Assembly: GCF_003337715.1 (NCBI RefSeq)
Contig: NZ_QPIX01000006.1
Location: forward strand, 238,548 to 302,547
Origin: Ciceribacter lividus
GTDB lineage: Bacteria; Pseudomonadota; Alphaproteobacteria; Rhizobiales; Rhizobiaceae
Direction: 5' to 3'
Length of the DNA stretch: 64,000 nucleotides
Numbering within the stretch: position 1 is the stretch's first letter; each line of letters begins with the position of its first letter. Of this stretch, positions 35,620 to 44,653 are shown piece by piece. The notes under the pieces were generated by a model. It was not told where the DNA came from, did no database searches, and saw nothing but the letters and a program-made list of their open reading frames with translations. The translations under genes and the position numbers were made by a program.

Positions 35620-36555
35620 TCAGGGATGCTCGGCAACGAACTTCGCGGCATTCTCCGGCGTCGTCAGGAAGCCCGGCAGCAGCTGTTCGGCCGGGAGCTT
35701 TTCGCCGGCTGCAAGCTTGACCGCGCTGTCGACTGCGAGGCGACCGATGCCGCGAACCTGCTGCGTCGCGGTCGCGTCGAAACCGCCCTGGGCGAGGATC
35801 GGCAGGGCCGTCGTGTCGCCGTCGAAGCCGCCGATATAGACGCGCTGGGAGACGCCGGAGACCTTGACCGCCTGGGCGGCGCCGAGAGCGAGACCATCAG
35901 CCTGGGCGAAGATCAGCGAAACCTCGGGGTTTGCCTGCAGCAGGTTCTGACCGATGTTCAGGCCTTCGGCCTGCGACCACTGCTCGCTCCACTGTTCGGC
36001 GACGAGTTCGACGCCGGCGTTTTCGCCGATCGCCTTCTGGCAGCCCTTGGTACGCTCGACTTCCGGCGTCGTGCCCTTCTGGCCGTGGATCATCAGCATC
36101 TTGCCCTTGCCGCCGGCAAGACCGATGATGTGCTTGCAGACTTCGTAGGCCGAGGTGGCGTTGTCGGTGGCGATGAAGGTGTCACCGGGCGCCTCATCAG
36201 CATTGCGGTCGACGTTGACGACCGGAATGCCGGCTTCCTTGGCGAGACGGGTCGGCACGGCCGCAGCTGCGGCACCCGCCGGGATGTAGATGAAGGCGTC
36301 GATGTCCTGGGTCAGCAGATCCTGGACCTGGCTGATCTGGGTCGCGCTGTCATTCTTGGCGTCGACGGTGATGACCTCGATGCCCTTCTCCTTGGCATAG
36401 GCTTCGACGCCGATCTTGATCTGGTTGAAATAGTCCGCCTGCAGGTTCGAGACCGCAAGGCCGATCTTCTTCACCTCTGCGGCCGAAGCGCCGAGCGGGC
36501 TGAGCGTCGTGGTTGCCAGTGCAGCGGCAGCCAGAAGGACTGTCTTGAAATTCAT
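35620..36555 (-). CDS. Ribose-type ABC transporter substrate-binding protein
   Basis: A 311-residue periplasmic sugar-binding protein of the RbsB/LacI-like fold. A signal peptide (MNFKTVLLAAAALATTTLSPLGASA) is followed by VKKIGLAVSNLQADYFNQIKIG, DAFIYIPAGAAAAAVP, VNVDRNADE and GGFDGDTTALPIL, all family hinge and ligand regions. GGAGGAG precedes the ATG at 36555. It is the first-line determinant of the locus substrate, presumably a pentose, branched sugar or alditol. Confidence 0.92.
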   Translation of the reverse strand: MNFKTVLLAAAALATTTLSPLGASAAEVKKIGLAVSNLQADYFNQIKIGVEAYAKEKGIEVITVDAKNDSATQISQVQDLLTQDIDAFIYIPAGAAAAAVPTRLAKEAGIPVVNVDRNADEAPGDTFIATDNATSAYEVCKHIIGLAGGKGKMLMIHGQKGTTPEVERTKGCQKAIGENAGVELVAEQWSEQWSQAEGLNIGQNLLQANPEVSLIFAQADGLALGAAQAVKVSGVSQRVYIGGFDGDTTALPILAQGGFDATATQQVRGIGRLAVDSAVKLAAGEKLPAEQLLPGFLTTPENAAKFVAEHP

Positions 36556-36676
36556 GGTAGATCTCCTCCGTTGTTTTCGGGACCTCGCTACCACCGCAGG
36601 CCCGATGTTTTGCCTGGCGATTTGCCCGGCGGTGAACTGGCGGCATCGCCGCCAAACTGTGCACGAGGCCGAAGCG

Positions 36677-37651
36677 TTACCTTCGCTTGACGGCTTCGGC
36701 TGCGACTGCAAGCGCGATGACGACGCCAATGACCACCGCCTGCGTGAAGGGCGAGACCCCGAGAAGGTTCAAGCCGTTGCGCAGCACGCCGATGATCAGC
36801 ACGCCGATGATGGTTCCGGGAACGCCACCCTTGCCGCCGCTCAGGCTCGTCCCGCCGATGACGACGGCTGCAATGGTGTCGAGCTCGTAGGAGACGCCGG
36901 CGGTCGGCTGCACGGAGTCCAGGCGCATGGCGAGAACCACACCCGCCAGCCCCGCCAGCAGTCCCGAGATGACATAGACGCCGACGGTGTAGAGCTTGAC
37001 ATTGATGCCGGCGAGCCGCGCAACCTCCTGGTTGCCGCCGATGGCGTAGAGAGAGCGGCCGCCCGACGTGTAGCGCAGGTAGAGCCAACCCAAAATGAAC
37101 ACCACCAGCATCACGGCCACGGTGAGGGTGAGAAAGCCGCCGTAGCGGGTGTAAGCCAGAAGGCTGAACCAGGACGGAAAGCCGACGATCTGTTGCCCGT
37201 CGGTGATCATGTTGGCGAGACCACGCGCCACGGACATCATTGCGAGCGTCGCGATGAACGCCGGCACGCCGAGCGCCGTGATCAGAATGCCCGATATCGC
37301 CCCCGTGGCGGCCGCAACAGCCAGCGCCACGAGAATGCCGAGAGGCAGCGGCAGGCCGATCTGGTTGGAGAGATATCCCATCACCATCATCGTCAACGCC
37401 AGCACGGAGCCGACGGCGAGATCGATTCCGCCGATCAGGATCACCATGGTCATGCCCACCGCCATGATCCCGAGAACGGTGATCTGGTCGAGGACATTGA
37501 GCAGATTGCGGACGGACATGAACTTGTCGGTCGCGAAGGAAAGAAAGATGCAAAGCAGGATGAGGCCAACCAGAGGGCCGGTCGCTCCTCTCAATGCCGA
37601 CAAGGCACTCGAGCCTGCGCTGCGATCTTGGTCTGTCGCTGATACCGACAT
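36677..37651 (-). CDS. Ribose-type ABC transporter permease (RbsC type)
   Basis: A 324-residue permease with eight to ten hydrophobic helices and the branched family sequence GMTMVILIGGIDLAVGSVLALTMM and RYGGFLTL...GRSLYAIGGNQEVARLAGI, ending with VIGGTSLSGGKGGVPGTIIG. The ATG at 37651 has GGGAGGG; a start at 37702 lies in the divergent promoter region and would add residues without a ribosome site. First gene of the minus-strand operon. Confidence 0.92.
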   Translation of the reverse strand: MSVSATDQDRSAGSSALSALRGATGPLVGLILLCIFLSFATDKFMSVRNLLNVLDQITVLGIMAVGMTMVILIGGIDLAVGSVLALTMMVMGYLSNQIGLPLPLGILVALAVAAATGAISGILITALGVPAFIATLAMMSVARGLANMITDGQQIVGFPSWFSLLAYTRYGGFLTLTVAVMLVVFILGWLYLRYTSGGRSLYAIGGNQEVARLAGINVKLYTVGVYVISGLLAGLAGVVLAMRLDSVQPTAGVSYELDTIAAVVIGGTSLSGGKGGVPGTIIGVLIIGVLRNGLNLLGVSPFTQAVVIGVVIALAVAAEAVKRR

Positions 37652-37687
37652 CCAGCCCTCCCATGCTGCCGCCGACCGGTTTACGTC

Positions 37688-37701
37688 GGCATAATTATTC
37701 A
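37688..37701. promoter_or_regulatory. SorC-type operator copy 1
   Basis: GGCATAATTATTCA, nearly identical to GGCATATTTATTCA at 37828-37841 and related on the other strand to TGAATAAAAATTCA at 41174-41187. It lies before the permease gene on the minus strand. Confidence 0.55.
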
Positions 37702-37713
37702 TTACTGTCTGTA

Positions 37714-37732
37714 AATTCGTAACGCACGAATT
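37714..37732. promoter_or_regulatory. Perfect inverted repeat in divergent promoter
   Basis: AATTCGTAACGCACGAATT: 7-bp perfect arms with a five-base centre, between the two SorC-type copies. Could be a second regulator's site or part of a looping complex. Confidence 0.5.
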
Positions 37733-37790
37733 GTTGGGCTGTCAACTGCCGATCTACGCGGGATCATCAGTTTTATTTCGACGGAAAGGC

Positions 37791-37841
37791 TTGACAGTCG
37801 GAACGCAAGTGCAATTATATGACGCACGGCATATTTATTCA
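37791..37841 (+). promoter_or_regulatory. Promoter and SorC-type operator copy 2, transketolase operon
   Basis: TTGACA (37791-37796) and TTATAT (37815-37820) are spaced 18 bases apart, a credible sigma-70 promoter. GGCATATTTATTCA (37828-37841) follows at the expected start of transcription, the position for a repressor site. Confidence 0.6.
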
Positions 37842-37854
37842 CAATGAGGATTTC

Positions 37855-38664
37855 ATGCAGCCGAACGATCTCGACCGCATCGCCAGACAGATACGTCTTC
37901 GCGATCTCCAGGCGGTATACGAAGCGGGCGCCGGCCATATCGGCGGTGAAATGTCTGCTATCGACATTCTGACTGCGCTTTACTTCCAGGTGCTGCGAAT
38001 TTGGCCCGACCAGCCGAAGCATCCGGATCGGGACCGGTTCGTCCTGTCGAAAGGTCATGTCGCCTTGGCGCTGTACGTGACGCTGGCAAAGCGTGGCTTC
38101 ATCCCGGAAGACGAGATCTCGACATTCCTGAAGCCCCACTCGCGCCTGAACGGGCACCCGAACTGCAACAAGGTTCCCGGCGTCGAGACGAATACCGGAC
38201 CACTCGGGCACGGTTTGCCCGTCGCTGTCGGCATGGCGAAGGCCGCGAAGCTGACCGGTGCGGCCTATCACACCTACGTGCTGACCGGTGACGGCGAGAT
38301 GCAGGAAGGCTCCAACTGGGAAGCGATATCGTCCGCGGCCCAGTTCGGCCTCGACAATCTCACCCTGATCATAGACCACAACCGCTTCCAGCAGGGCGCG
38401 GCGCTGAAGGACACGAACGACCTCGCCCCCTTCCCGGCCAAGCTCGAAGCCTTCGGATGGGACGTGAGCGAGATCGACGGCAACGACATCAGCCAGATCG
38501 TTCCAGCTCTTCAGCGACGTGGCGAACGCCCGCATTGCATCGTCGCCCACACCAACAAAGGCCACGGAATCTCCTTCATGCAGGACAAGGTCGACTGGCA
38601 CCACAAGGTGCCGAATGCCGAACAGTACAAGATTGCCATCGCCGAACTTTCGGAGGCGCTGTGA
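37855..38664 (+). CDS. Transketolase-like enzyme, N-terminal (TPP-binding) subunit
   Basis: A 269-residue subunit of a split transketolase. It holds the pyrophosphate region of thiamine diphosphate binding: AGHIGGEMSAIDIL, DRFVLSKGHVALALY, GPLGHGLPVAVGMA and GDGEMQEGSNWEA (the GDG...N metal motif). GAGG precedes the ATG at 37855. Stop and next start overlap (TGATG), so both halves are made together. It transfers a two-carbon ketol unit from a phosphorylated ketose; the partner kinase follows the C-terminal half. Confidence 0.93.
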   Translation: MQPNDLDRIARQIRLRDLQAVYEAGAGHIGGEMSAIDILTALYFQVLRIWPDQPKHPDRDRFVLSKGHVALALYVTLAKRGFIPEDEISTFLKPHSRLNGHPNCNKVPGVETNTGPLGHGLPVAVGMAKAAKLTGAAYHTYVLTGDGEMQEGSNWEAISSAAQFGLDNLTLIIDHNRFQQGAALKDTNDLAPFPAKLEAFGWDVSEIDGNDISQIVPALQRRGERPHCIVAHTNKGHGISFMQDKVDWHHKVPNAEQYKIAIAELSEAL

Positions 38665-39629
38665 TGAACGCGGTGACGTCCCCCAAGCTCCACGATTGTC
38701 GCGACGCCTTCGTTTCCGTGCTGGAAAGGCTCGGGGCGAAAAATCCGAAGGTCGTTGCCGTCTGCAACGACTCGGTCGGCTCGTCGAAGCTCGGCGGCTT
38801 CAAGTCGAAATGGCCGGAGCGCCTGGTGAATGTGGGCATTGCCGAGCAGAACATGGTGGGCGTTGGCGCCGGTCTCGCGAACGGCGGTCTTCTGCCATTC
38901 GTTTGCGGCGCCTCCTGCTTCCTCACCGGCCGCTCGCTGGAACAGGTCAAGGCCGACATCGCCTATTCGAACGCCAACGTGAAGCTGGTCGGCATCTCGT
39001 CCGGCATGGCCTATGGCGAGCTCGGCCCGACGCATCACTCGATCGAGGACTTCGCCTGGACGCGCGTGCTGCCGAATCTTCCGGTGATCGCGCCCTGCGA
39101 CTCAATCGAGACGGCCGCCGCAGTGGAATGGGCGGCAGCTTACGAGGGTCCGGTCTTCCTGCGCCTGTCGCGTGTCGGGGTCCCCGACCTCCTGGCACCG
39201 GGCCACCAATTCGAGCTCGGCAAGGCCAACCTCTTGCGCGACGGCGACGCCGTCACGCTGATTGCCAACGGCACCCTCACACACCGCATGATGAAGGCTG
39301 CGAACATCCTGGCCGCTGAGGGGATCGAAGCACGCGTCCTCAACATGGCGACGGTGCGCCCCATCGATGTCGCGGCAGTTGTTGCGGCGGCGCGGGAGAC
39401 CGGCGCCATCGTCACGGCAGAGGAGCATTCGACCTTCGGCGGGCTCGGCTCTGCCATCGCCGAGGTCGTCGTCGCCGAGGCACCCGTGCCGATGAGAATC
39501 CTCGGCGTTCCGGGGATATTTGCGCCCACCGGCTCGGCCGAATTCCTCCTGGACGAATTCGGCATGTCGCCCGCCGGGATCGCGGAGGCGGCAAAGACCC
39601 TGATCGCACGGAAGTCTTCACGCATCTGA
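38664..39629 (+). CDS. Transketolase-like enzyme, C-terminal subunit
   Basis: A 321-residue subunit with the pyrimidine-binding half of transketolase: VAVCNDSVGSSKLGGF, the catalytic Glu region RLVNVGIAEQNMVGVGAGL (about 52-70), GPTHHSIEDFAWTRVLPNL, and a C-terminal domain beginning TLIANGTLTHRMM. Start at 38664 has GGAGG and overlaps the previous stop. Split transketolases with a FGGY kinase and a sugar importer occur in pathways such as D-apiose use, where the partner cleaves apulose 4-phosphate. Confidence 0.93.
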   Translation: MNAVTSPKLHDCRDAFVSVLERLGAKNPKVVAVCNDSVGSSKLGGFKSKWPERLVNVGIAEQNMVGVGAGLANGGLLPFVCGASCFLTGRSLEQVKADIAYSNANVKLVGISSGMAYGELGPTHHSIEDFAWTRVLPNLPVIAPCDSIETAAAVEWAAAYEGPVFLRLSRVGVPDLLAPGHQFELGKANLLRDGDAVTLIANGTLTHRMMKAANILAAEGIEARVLNMATVRPIDVAAVVAAARETGAIVTAEEHSTFGGLGSAIAEVVVAEAPVPMRILGVPGIFAPTGSAEFLLDEFGMSPAGIAEAAKTLIARKSSRI

Positions 39630-39710
39630 CGATGCGCGTTTAAAATCCGTGCCGGGCGCGGCAGAACACCCCTCTTGCCGCGCCCGCCAACGTCCGTCTG
39701 TGGAGACATC

Positions 39711-41180
39711 ATGATCACCGCCATCCTCGCCATCGACCAAGGCACCACGAATTCAAAGGCCGTGCTCGTCTCGACTGAAGGGGAAATTCTGGCGCGCGGA
39801 TCCGCGCCCGTCGGGATCTCGCACCCGCAACCCGGCTGGGTCGAACAGGACCCCTTGCGGATCTGGCAGTCGGTGCAGGAAGCGATTGCCGAATGCCTCG
39901 GCGCCGGGCCTCCGGTCGATGTGCTCGGCATCGCGATCTCCAACCAGCGGGAGTCGGTGACCATCTGGGATGCCGAGACCGGCGAGCCGCTCGGCCCCGT
40001 GGTCAGTTGGCAATGCCGCCGCAGCGCACCGGTCTGCACCGACCTGAACGCGGCCGGGCATTCGCACCGCGTCCAGGCGCTCACGGGTCTGCCGATCGAC
40101 CCGATGTTTCCCGGCCCGAAGATGAAATGGCTGCTTGACCGCGCGCCGGCCGGCCGGACGATCCGGCTCGGGACGATCGACGCGTGGCTGATCCATTGCC
40201 TGACAGACGGCGCCATTCACGCCTGTGATGCCTCCAATGCCGCACGCAGCCAGCTCTACGATCTCAATCGCAATACCTGGAGCGACGAACTGTGCGAGCT
40301 CTTCGGCGTGCCGAGAGCGGTCCTGCCGGAGGTGCACGACAGTGCCTCCGACTTCGGCGCAACGCGCAACGTGCCGGGCCTGCGCGACGGAATCCGGATA
40401 GCGGCAGCGATCGGCGACAGCCATGCAGCCCTTTTCGGCCACGGAGCCTTCAGCCCCGGCGACGGGAAGGTCACCTTCGGGACCGGCTCGTCGATCATGA
40501 CGACATTGCCCCGCTTCATCGCGCCCGAGCACGGCATTACGACGACGATCGCCTGGTCGATCAACGGCGAGCCGACCTATGCCTTCGAGGGCAACATTCT
40601 GGTCTCTGCCTCGGCCCTGCCGTGGATGACCGAAATCCTCGGCCTTCCCGACGTCCAGGCTCTCGTCGACCTCGCGGCAACGGCAGCGCCCGGCGGGCCC
40701 GGCTTCGTCCCGGCCTTCGTCGGCCTCGGCGCACCCTACTGGCAGGCCGACGCCCGGGCGCTCTTTGCGGGCATCACGTTCAACACGACCCGCGCGCAGA
40801 TGGCCCGCGCGGTGACGGACTCGATGGCCTTTCAGGTGCACGACGTGTTCAGGGCGATGTCGGCACAGTCGCCCGCCCCCCTCGGTCGCCTTTATGCGGA
40901 CGGAGGGCCCAGCAAGAACACCTTCCTCATGCAATGCGTCGCAGATACGCTCGCCCACGCCATCATCCAGAGTGAAGCGCCGGAGGCGTCGGCGCTCGGA
41001 GCCGCCTATCTGGCGGGTCTCTCCCTCGGCGTTTGGCCCGATCTCGACACCATTGCCGCTCTGCCGCGCAGCAGAATCACGCTTGCCCCGCGAGCCTCCG
41101 ACGCCGCCGAGCGACTTCGGGTGTGGCAGGACGCAATCTTCCGCTCGACGGTTCCCGCGACTTCAATTATGGGTGAATAA
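39711..41180 (+). CDS. FGGY-family carbohydrate kinase
   Basis: A 489-residue sugar or polyol kinase. The N-terminal ASKHA phosphate motif is AIDQGTTNSKAVLV (about 7-20), the middle has ISNQRESVTIWD, and the C-terminal domain carries GTGSSIMTTLP and the GGPSKNTFLMQ adenosine-region motif near 405. It resembles glycerol/erythritol-type members. GGAG precedes the ATG at 39711. It presumably phosphorylates the ketose that the split transketolase then cleaves. Confidence 0.92.
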   Translation: MITAILAIDQGTTNSKAVLVSTEGEILARGSAPVGISHPQPGWVEQDPLRIWQSVQEAIAECLGAGPPVDVLGIAISNQRESVTIWDAETGEPLGPVVSWQCRRSAPVCTDLNAAGHSHRVQALTGLPIDPMFPGPKMKWLLDRAPAGRTIRLGTIDAWLIHCLTDGAIHACDASNAARSQLYDLNRNTWSDELCELFGVPRAVLPEVHDSASDFGATRNVPGLRDGIRIAAAIGDSHAALFGHGAFSPGDGKVTFGTGSSIMTTLPRFIAPEHGITTTIAWSINGEPTYAFEGNILVSASALPWMTEILGLPDVQALVDLAATAAPGGPGFVPAFVGLGAPYWQADARALFAGITFNTTRAQMARAVTDSMAFQVHDVFRAMSAQSPAPLGRLYADGGPSKNTFLMQCVADTLAHAIIQSEAPEASALGAAYLAGLSLGVWPDLDTIAALPRSRITLAPRASDAAERLRVWQDAIFRSTVPATSIMGE

Positions 41181-41187
41181 AAATTCA
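41174..41187. promoter_or_regulatory. SorC-type operator copy 3
   Basis: TGAATAAAAATTCA, perfect 5-bp arms around AAAA, overlapping the kinase stop codon and 14 bases before the SorC gene. It matches the reverse of the two copies in the divergent promoter over TGAATAA, suggesting autoregulation. Confidence 0.5.
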
Positions 41188-41200
41188 TCCCGGAGGGACC

Positions 41201-42151
41201 ATGGGACGCCTGAACGAGTTGCGACTGATCGCCCGCGTTGCACAGATGTATCACGTCGAGGGCAAGCGGCAGGCGGAGATCGCCGATGGCCTGCACATGT
41301 CTCAGGCAACCGTCTCTCGGATGCTGAAACGGGCCGAGCTGGAGGGTATCGTCCGGACCACCGTCATTCCGCCGCCGGGCACGTTTGCCGATCTCGAAAC
41401 CGCACTTCGCGAGCGTTACGGCCTGACGGAAGCGATCGTCATCGACTGTTCCGAGGATCGTGACGGCGCCATCATGGCGCGCATCGGCGAGGCCGCGGCA
41501 CATTTTCTGGAGGTGACCCTCCGGCAGGACGAGATCATCGGCGTCTCGAGCTGGAGCCAGACCATCCTGCGCATGGTCGACAACATTCATCCGCTGAAAA
41601 GCGCCAAGGCCAAGTACATCGTGCAGATCCTCGGCGGCATGGGCGACGCCTCGGTCCAGACCCATGCCACGCAGCTGACTGCCCGGCTCGCCAAGTTGAC
41701 GGGCGGCGAACCACGGCTGCTGCTCGTCCAGGGCATCACCTCGTCGCGCGAGGCGAAGCTCGTCATGCTCGCCGACCCGGTCGTGCGCGGCACCATGGAC
41801 CTGTTCGGGCGGCTGAGCCTCGCGATCATCGGCATCGGTGCGGTCGAGCCTTCGGAACTCCTGGCCCGTTCCGGTAACGTCTTTTCGCGGCAGGAAATGG
41901 CGATGCTGCAGGAGGCAGGCGCGGTCGGCGAAATCTCGTTCCGCTTCTACGACCGTGACGGCAAACCGGTCGAGACGCCGCTCAACGAGCGGGTCATCGG
42001 CATGTCGCTCGAGGACCTGAGGAAGGCGGACCGCGTGATGGCGGTTGCCGGCGGGGAATCAAAGACCCAGGCGATCGCCGGCGCCTTGAAGATGGGTATC
42101 ATCGACGTCCTTGTGACGGACAAATTCACGGCAGCGAGGCTGACAGCCTGA
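41201..42151 (+). CDS. SorC-family sugar-responsive regulator
   Basis: A 316-residue transcription factor. The N-terminal 60 residues contain a helix-turn-helix (GKRQAEIADGLHMSQATVSRMLKRAELEGIV), followed by the SorC sugar-phosphate-binding domain (IIGVSSWSQTILRMVD, YIVQILGGMGD, DRVMAVAGGESKTQAIAGAL). GGAGGG precedes the ATG. It most likely senses a phosphorylated intermediate of the same locus and acts at the three TGAATAA-containing sites. Confidence 0.92.
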   Translation: MGRLNELRLIARVAQMYHVEGKRQAEIADGLHMSQATVSRMLKRAELEGIVRTTVIPPPGTFADLETALRERYGLTEAIVIDCSEDRDGAIMARIGEAAAHFLEVTLRQDEIIGVSSWSQTILRMVDNIHPLKSAKAKYIVQILGGMGDASVQTHATQLTARLAKLTGGEPRLLLVQGITSSREAKLVMLADPVVRGTMDLFGRLSLAIIGIGAVEPSELLARSGNVFSRQEMAMLQEAGAVGEISFRFYDRDGKPVETPLNERVIGMSLEDLRKADRVMAVAGGESKTQAIAGALKMGIIDVLVTDKFTAARLTA

Positions 42152-42200
42152 CCTCCTGGGGACGGACTGCCGGATCGGCTGCAAGCGGAGGAGTGAGACG

Positions 42201-42986
42201 ATGCAGCGTTTTTCCAAACGGTCCGTCTTCGTCACGGGGGGAAACAAGGGGATAGGACTGGGCATCGCCCGGCGCTTCGCTGAAGAAGGCGCGAAGGTCG
42301 CCATCGCCGCGATCGAAAAGAACACCACAGACGCCGCGGCGGATCTCGCACGGGAGACCGGGGCGGAGGTCATCGGGCTCGTGCTGGACGTGACCGATGC
42401 CGACGCAGTGCGGAAGGCCTATGCGGAGGCTGAGGCAAGGCTCGGGACGCTGTCTGTCTCGGTCCAGAACGCCGGCGTGATCACGATCGCCAAGGTGGAA
42501 GACCTCACCGAGCGGGAATGGGACCTCAATCTCGACGTCAACACCAAGGGCGTGTTCCTCTGCTGCCAGGAGGCGATCCGCCGTTTCCGCGCCAGCGGAA
42601 CAAAGGGGCGGCTCATCAACACCGCCTCCGGCCAGGCACGCCAGGGCTTCATCTATACGCCGCATTATGCAGCCTCGAAATTCGGGGTCGTCGGACTGAC
42701 CCAGAGCCTCGCGAAGGAGCTGGCCCGCGAAGGGATCACCGTCAATGCCATCTGCCCGGGCATCATCCACACCGAAATGTGGGATTACAACGACCGCGTC
42801 TGGGGCAAGATGCTCGGCGACTACGGACCCGGTGAACTGATGGCAGAATGGGTCGAGGGCATTCCGATGGGCCGCGCCGGCACGCCGGCCGAAGTCGGCG
42901 CACTCGTCGCCTTTCTCGCCTCCGCCGATGCGGCTTACATCACCGGGCAGACGATCAACGTCGATGGCGGGCTGATCATGTCGTGA
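42201..42986 (+). CDS. SDR-family oxidoreductase
   Basis: A 261-residue classical short-chain dehydrogenase: TGGNKGIGLGIARRF near 10-24, NAGVITI near 90, catalytic Tyr and Lys in YAASKFGVVGLT (about 155-160), and ICPGIIHTEMW after it. GGAGGAG precedes the ATG. A second dehydrogenase in one sugar locus suggests sequential oxidations of a polyol, or alternative substrates. It is the last gene of the plus-strand operon. Confidence 0.9.
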   Translation: MQRFSKRSVFVTGGNKGIGLGIARRFAEEGAKVAIAAIEKNTTDAAADLARETGAEVIGLVLDVTDADAVRKAYAEAEARLGTLSVSVQNAGVITIAKVEDLTEREWDLNLDVNTKGVFLCCQEAIRRFRASGTKGRLINTASGQARQGFIYTPHYAASKFGVVGLTQSLAKELAREGITVNAICPGIIHTEMWDYNDRVWGKMLGDYGPGELMAEWVEGIPMGRAGTPAEVGALVAFLASADAAYITGQTINVDGGLIMS

Positions 42987-43169
42987 GCGTGTCGCCGGTG
43001 GCTGCCGATCCGCCCATCTCGGCTGAGCCTGCCTTCGCACCGGGCGGATCTACGATCCCACGTCGCATTCCGTTATCCCCGAGCCAGGTGCCGGACTTGA
43101 CCTGTGTCAGTCTCCATTCGCGCATTCGTGCTAATATACACCGGCTATCGGCCCCAAGAGGATCTCGCC

Positions 43170-43460
43170 ATGACCCGTGAGAGAATATCCGCCACAGTCT
43201 CGATGCTCGCAATTGTCGTTCCGCTTTACGCCGTGACCTCCGCGCAGGCATTCGCGCAGGATTACGGCCGGATGAGCTGTGACGAACTCTGGTACGAGAG
43301 GAACGCCATTTATGCCGCCAAGGGGTACTGCTTCAAAACCGACCGCGTGCGCAGCGTTTTTGGACGGGGATGTTTCCCACCTTTCGGCAAACTCACGCGC
43401 AGCGAAACACGACGCGTCAACCTCATAGAGCAGTGGGAACGCTATTACGGTTGCCGCTGA
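43170..43460 (+). CDS. YARHG-domain secreted protein
   Basis: A 96-residue protein with a signal peptide (MTRERISATVSMLAIVVPLYAVTSAQAFA) and a YARHG domain: SCDELWYERNAIYAAKGYCFKTDR, then GCFP and a Cys-containing end YYGCR, giving four Cys in the mature part. Such domains are found in exported proteins of unclear function. The start at 43170 has AGAGGA; an earlier in-frame start at 43104 is outside it. Confidence 0.8.
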   Translation: MTRERISATVSMLAIVVPLYAVTSAQAFAQDYGRMSCDELWYERNAIYAAKGYCFKTDRVRSVFGRGCFPPFGKLTRSETRRVNLIEQWERYYGCR

Positions 43461-43737
43461 TCCCCAAATCGCCGGCTCACCGAGTTCACTTCTCGTCTCC
43501 CGGCCTGGAATCGCGCTTCCCGGCTGAACAGGCTCGTGGCCTGGGAAGCCGAGCCTTTCGCGCATCGTGATCACGGCGGACAGCCGCCCGACGGGACTCC
43601 GGGGGCTGCTCGTGGTTTCTTTCGAGTTATTACTTGTCTTTTTTACTCATGTTTATTATCAGGTCTCCAGAGGCGGTTGCACGGTCCGCGTCTCGGACCA
43701 TTGCGTCACCGACCTGCTTTTGTGAAAGGACCTGACG

Positions 43738-44649
43738 GTGCGGACCCGTTCTCTCCCATTTGCCGCTATGGCTCTTCTCATCACATGTCTTGCGCTCTGG
43801 AGCGATGGCGCAATGACGACAGCCCTTGCGCAGCAACAGAGTGGTCCGACGTCGACGGACATCGTGCAGTCGCTGCCTTCGCCTGCGCAGCCGTCCGTGG
43901 AAGACGCTACGGTCGAGCTTCCTCCTTCCGCACTGCCGCACAATCTCTCGCCCTGGGGAATGTTCCTGGCCGCTGACAACGTGGTCAAAGCCGTGATGAT
44001 TTCTCTGGTCTTCGCGTCCGTCGTGACTTGGACCATATGGCTCGCCAAGACGCTGCAGCTTGCAACCGCAAGATATCGTGCCAGCCGCGGTCTGCGCCTC
44101 CTGTCGGAAAACCCCACGATGGCGGGCGCACTCACTGCGCTCGCAGGACGCAACGGCACGGTCGCTGACATGCTCCTCGCTGCTCAGCGGGAAATCGAAC
44201 TCTCTGATCCGGCGATCGATCATGCGGGCAGCGAGGGCCTGAAGGCCCGCGTCGGCTCCGCTCTCGAACGAACCGAAGCACGAGCGGGCCGCCGCATGGC
44301 AAAGGGCACCGGCGTGCTGGCGACGATTGGTTCCACGGCTCCATTCGTCGGCCTGTTCGGCACCGTCTGGGGCGTCATGAACTCCTTCATCGGCATTTCG
44401 CAGGCCCAGACGACCAATCTTGCCGTCGTGGCTCCCGGGATCGCTGAAGCACTGCTCGCGACAGCGATCGGCCTTGTGGCGGCCATTCCCGCTGTCGTCA
44501 TCTATAACGTCTTCGCGCGATCGGTCACGGGCTACCGGCATCTTCTGGCCGACGCGTCCGCCGGGATAGAACGAATCGTCAGCCGCGACCTCGATTTTCG
44601 CAAGCTCTCCGGCGCCGGCCGCGCGAAGCCGACATTCGCAGGAGAATAG
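43738..44649 (+). CDS. exbB: ExbB, TonB-system energiser
   Basis: A 303-residue inner-membrane protein of the proton-channel family that powers TonB. It starts with a signal-peptide-like segment and a periplasmic stretch, typical of the longer alphaproteobacterial ExbB, then has three hydrophobic helices (about 85-105, 195-215 and 240-260) with the MotA/ExbB core GTGVLATIGSTAPFVGLFGTVWGVMNSF and GIAEALLATAIGLVAAIPAVV. The start is GTG at 43738, preceded by AAAGGA. First gene of exbB-exbD-tonB. The AT-rich stretch before it has no firm iron-regulator site. Confidence 0.93.
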   Translation: MRTRSLPFAAMALLITCLALWSDGAMTTALAQQQSGPTSTDIVQSLPSPAQPSVEDATVELPPSALPHNLSPWGMFLAADNVVKAVMISLVFASVVTWTIWLAKTLQLATARYRASRGLRLLSENPTMAGALTALAGRNGTVADMLLAAQREIELSDPAIDHAGSEGLKARVGSALERTEARAGRRMAKGTGVLATIGSTAPFVGLFGTVWGVMNSFIGISQAQTTNLAVVAPGIAEALLATAIGLVAAIPAVVIYNVFARSVTGYRHLLADASAGIERIVSRDLDFRKLSGAGRAKPTFAGE

Positions 44650-44653
44650 GTCG

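Noticed and set aside
43621..43675. Possible RirA-type iron box (TGT-N9-TCA) before exbB
   Set aside because: One core base differs from TGA-N9-TCA and the region is AT-rich, so a chance match is likely.
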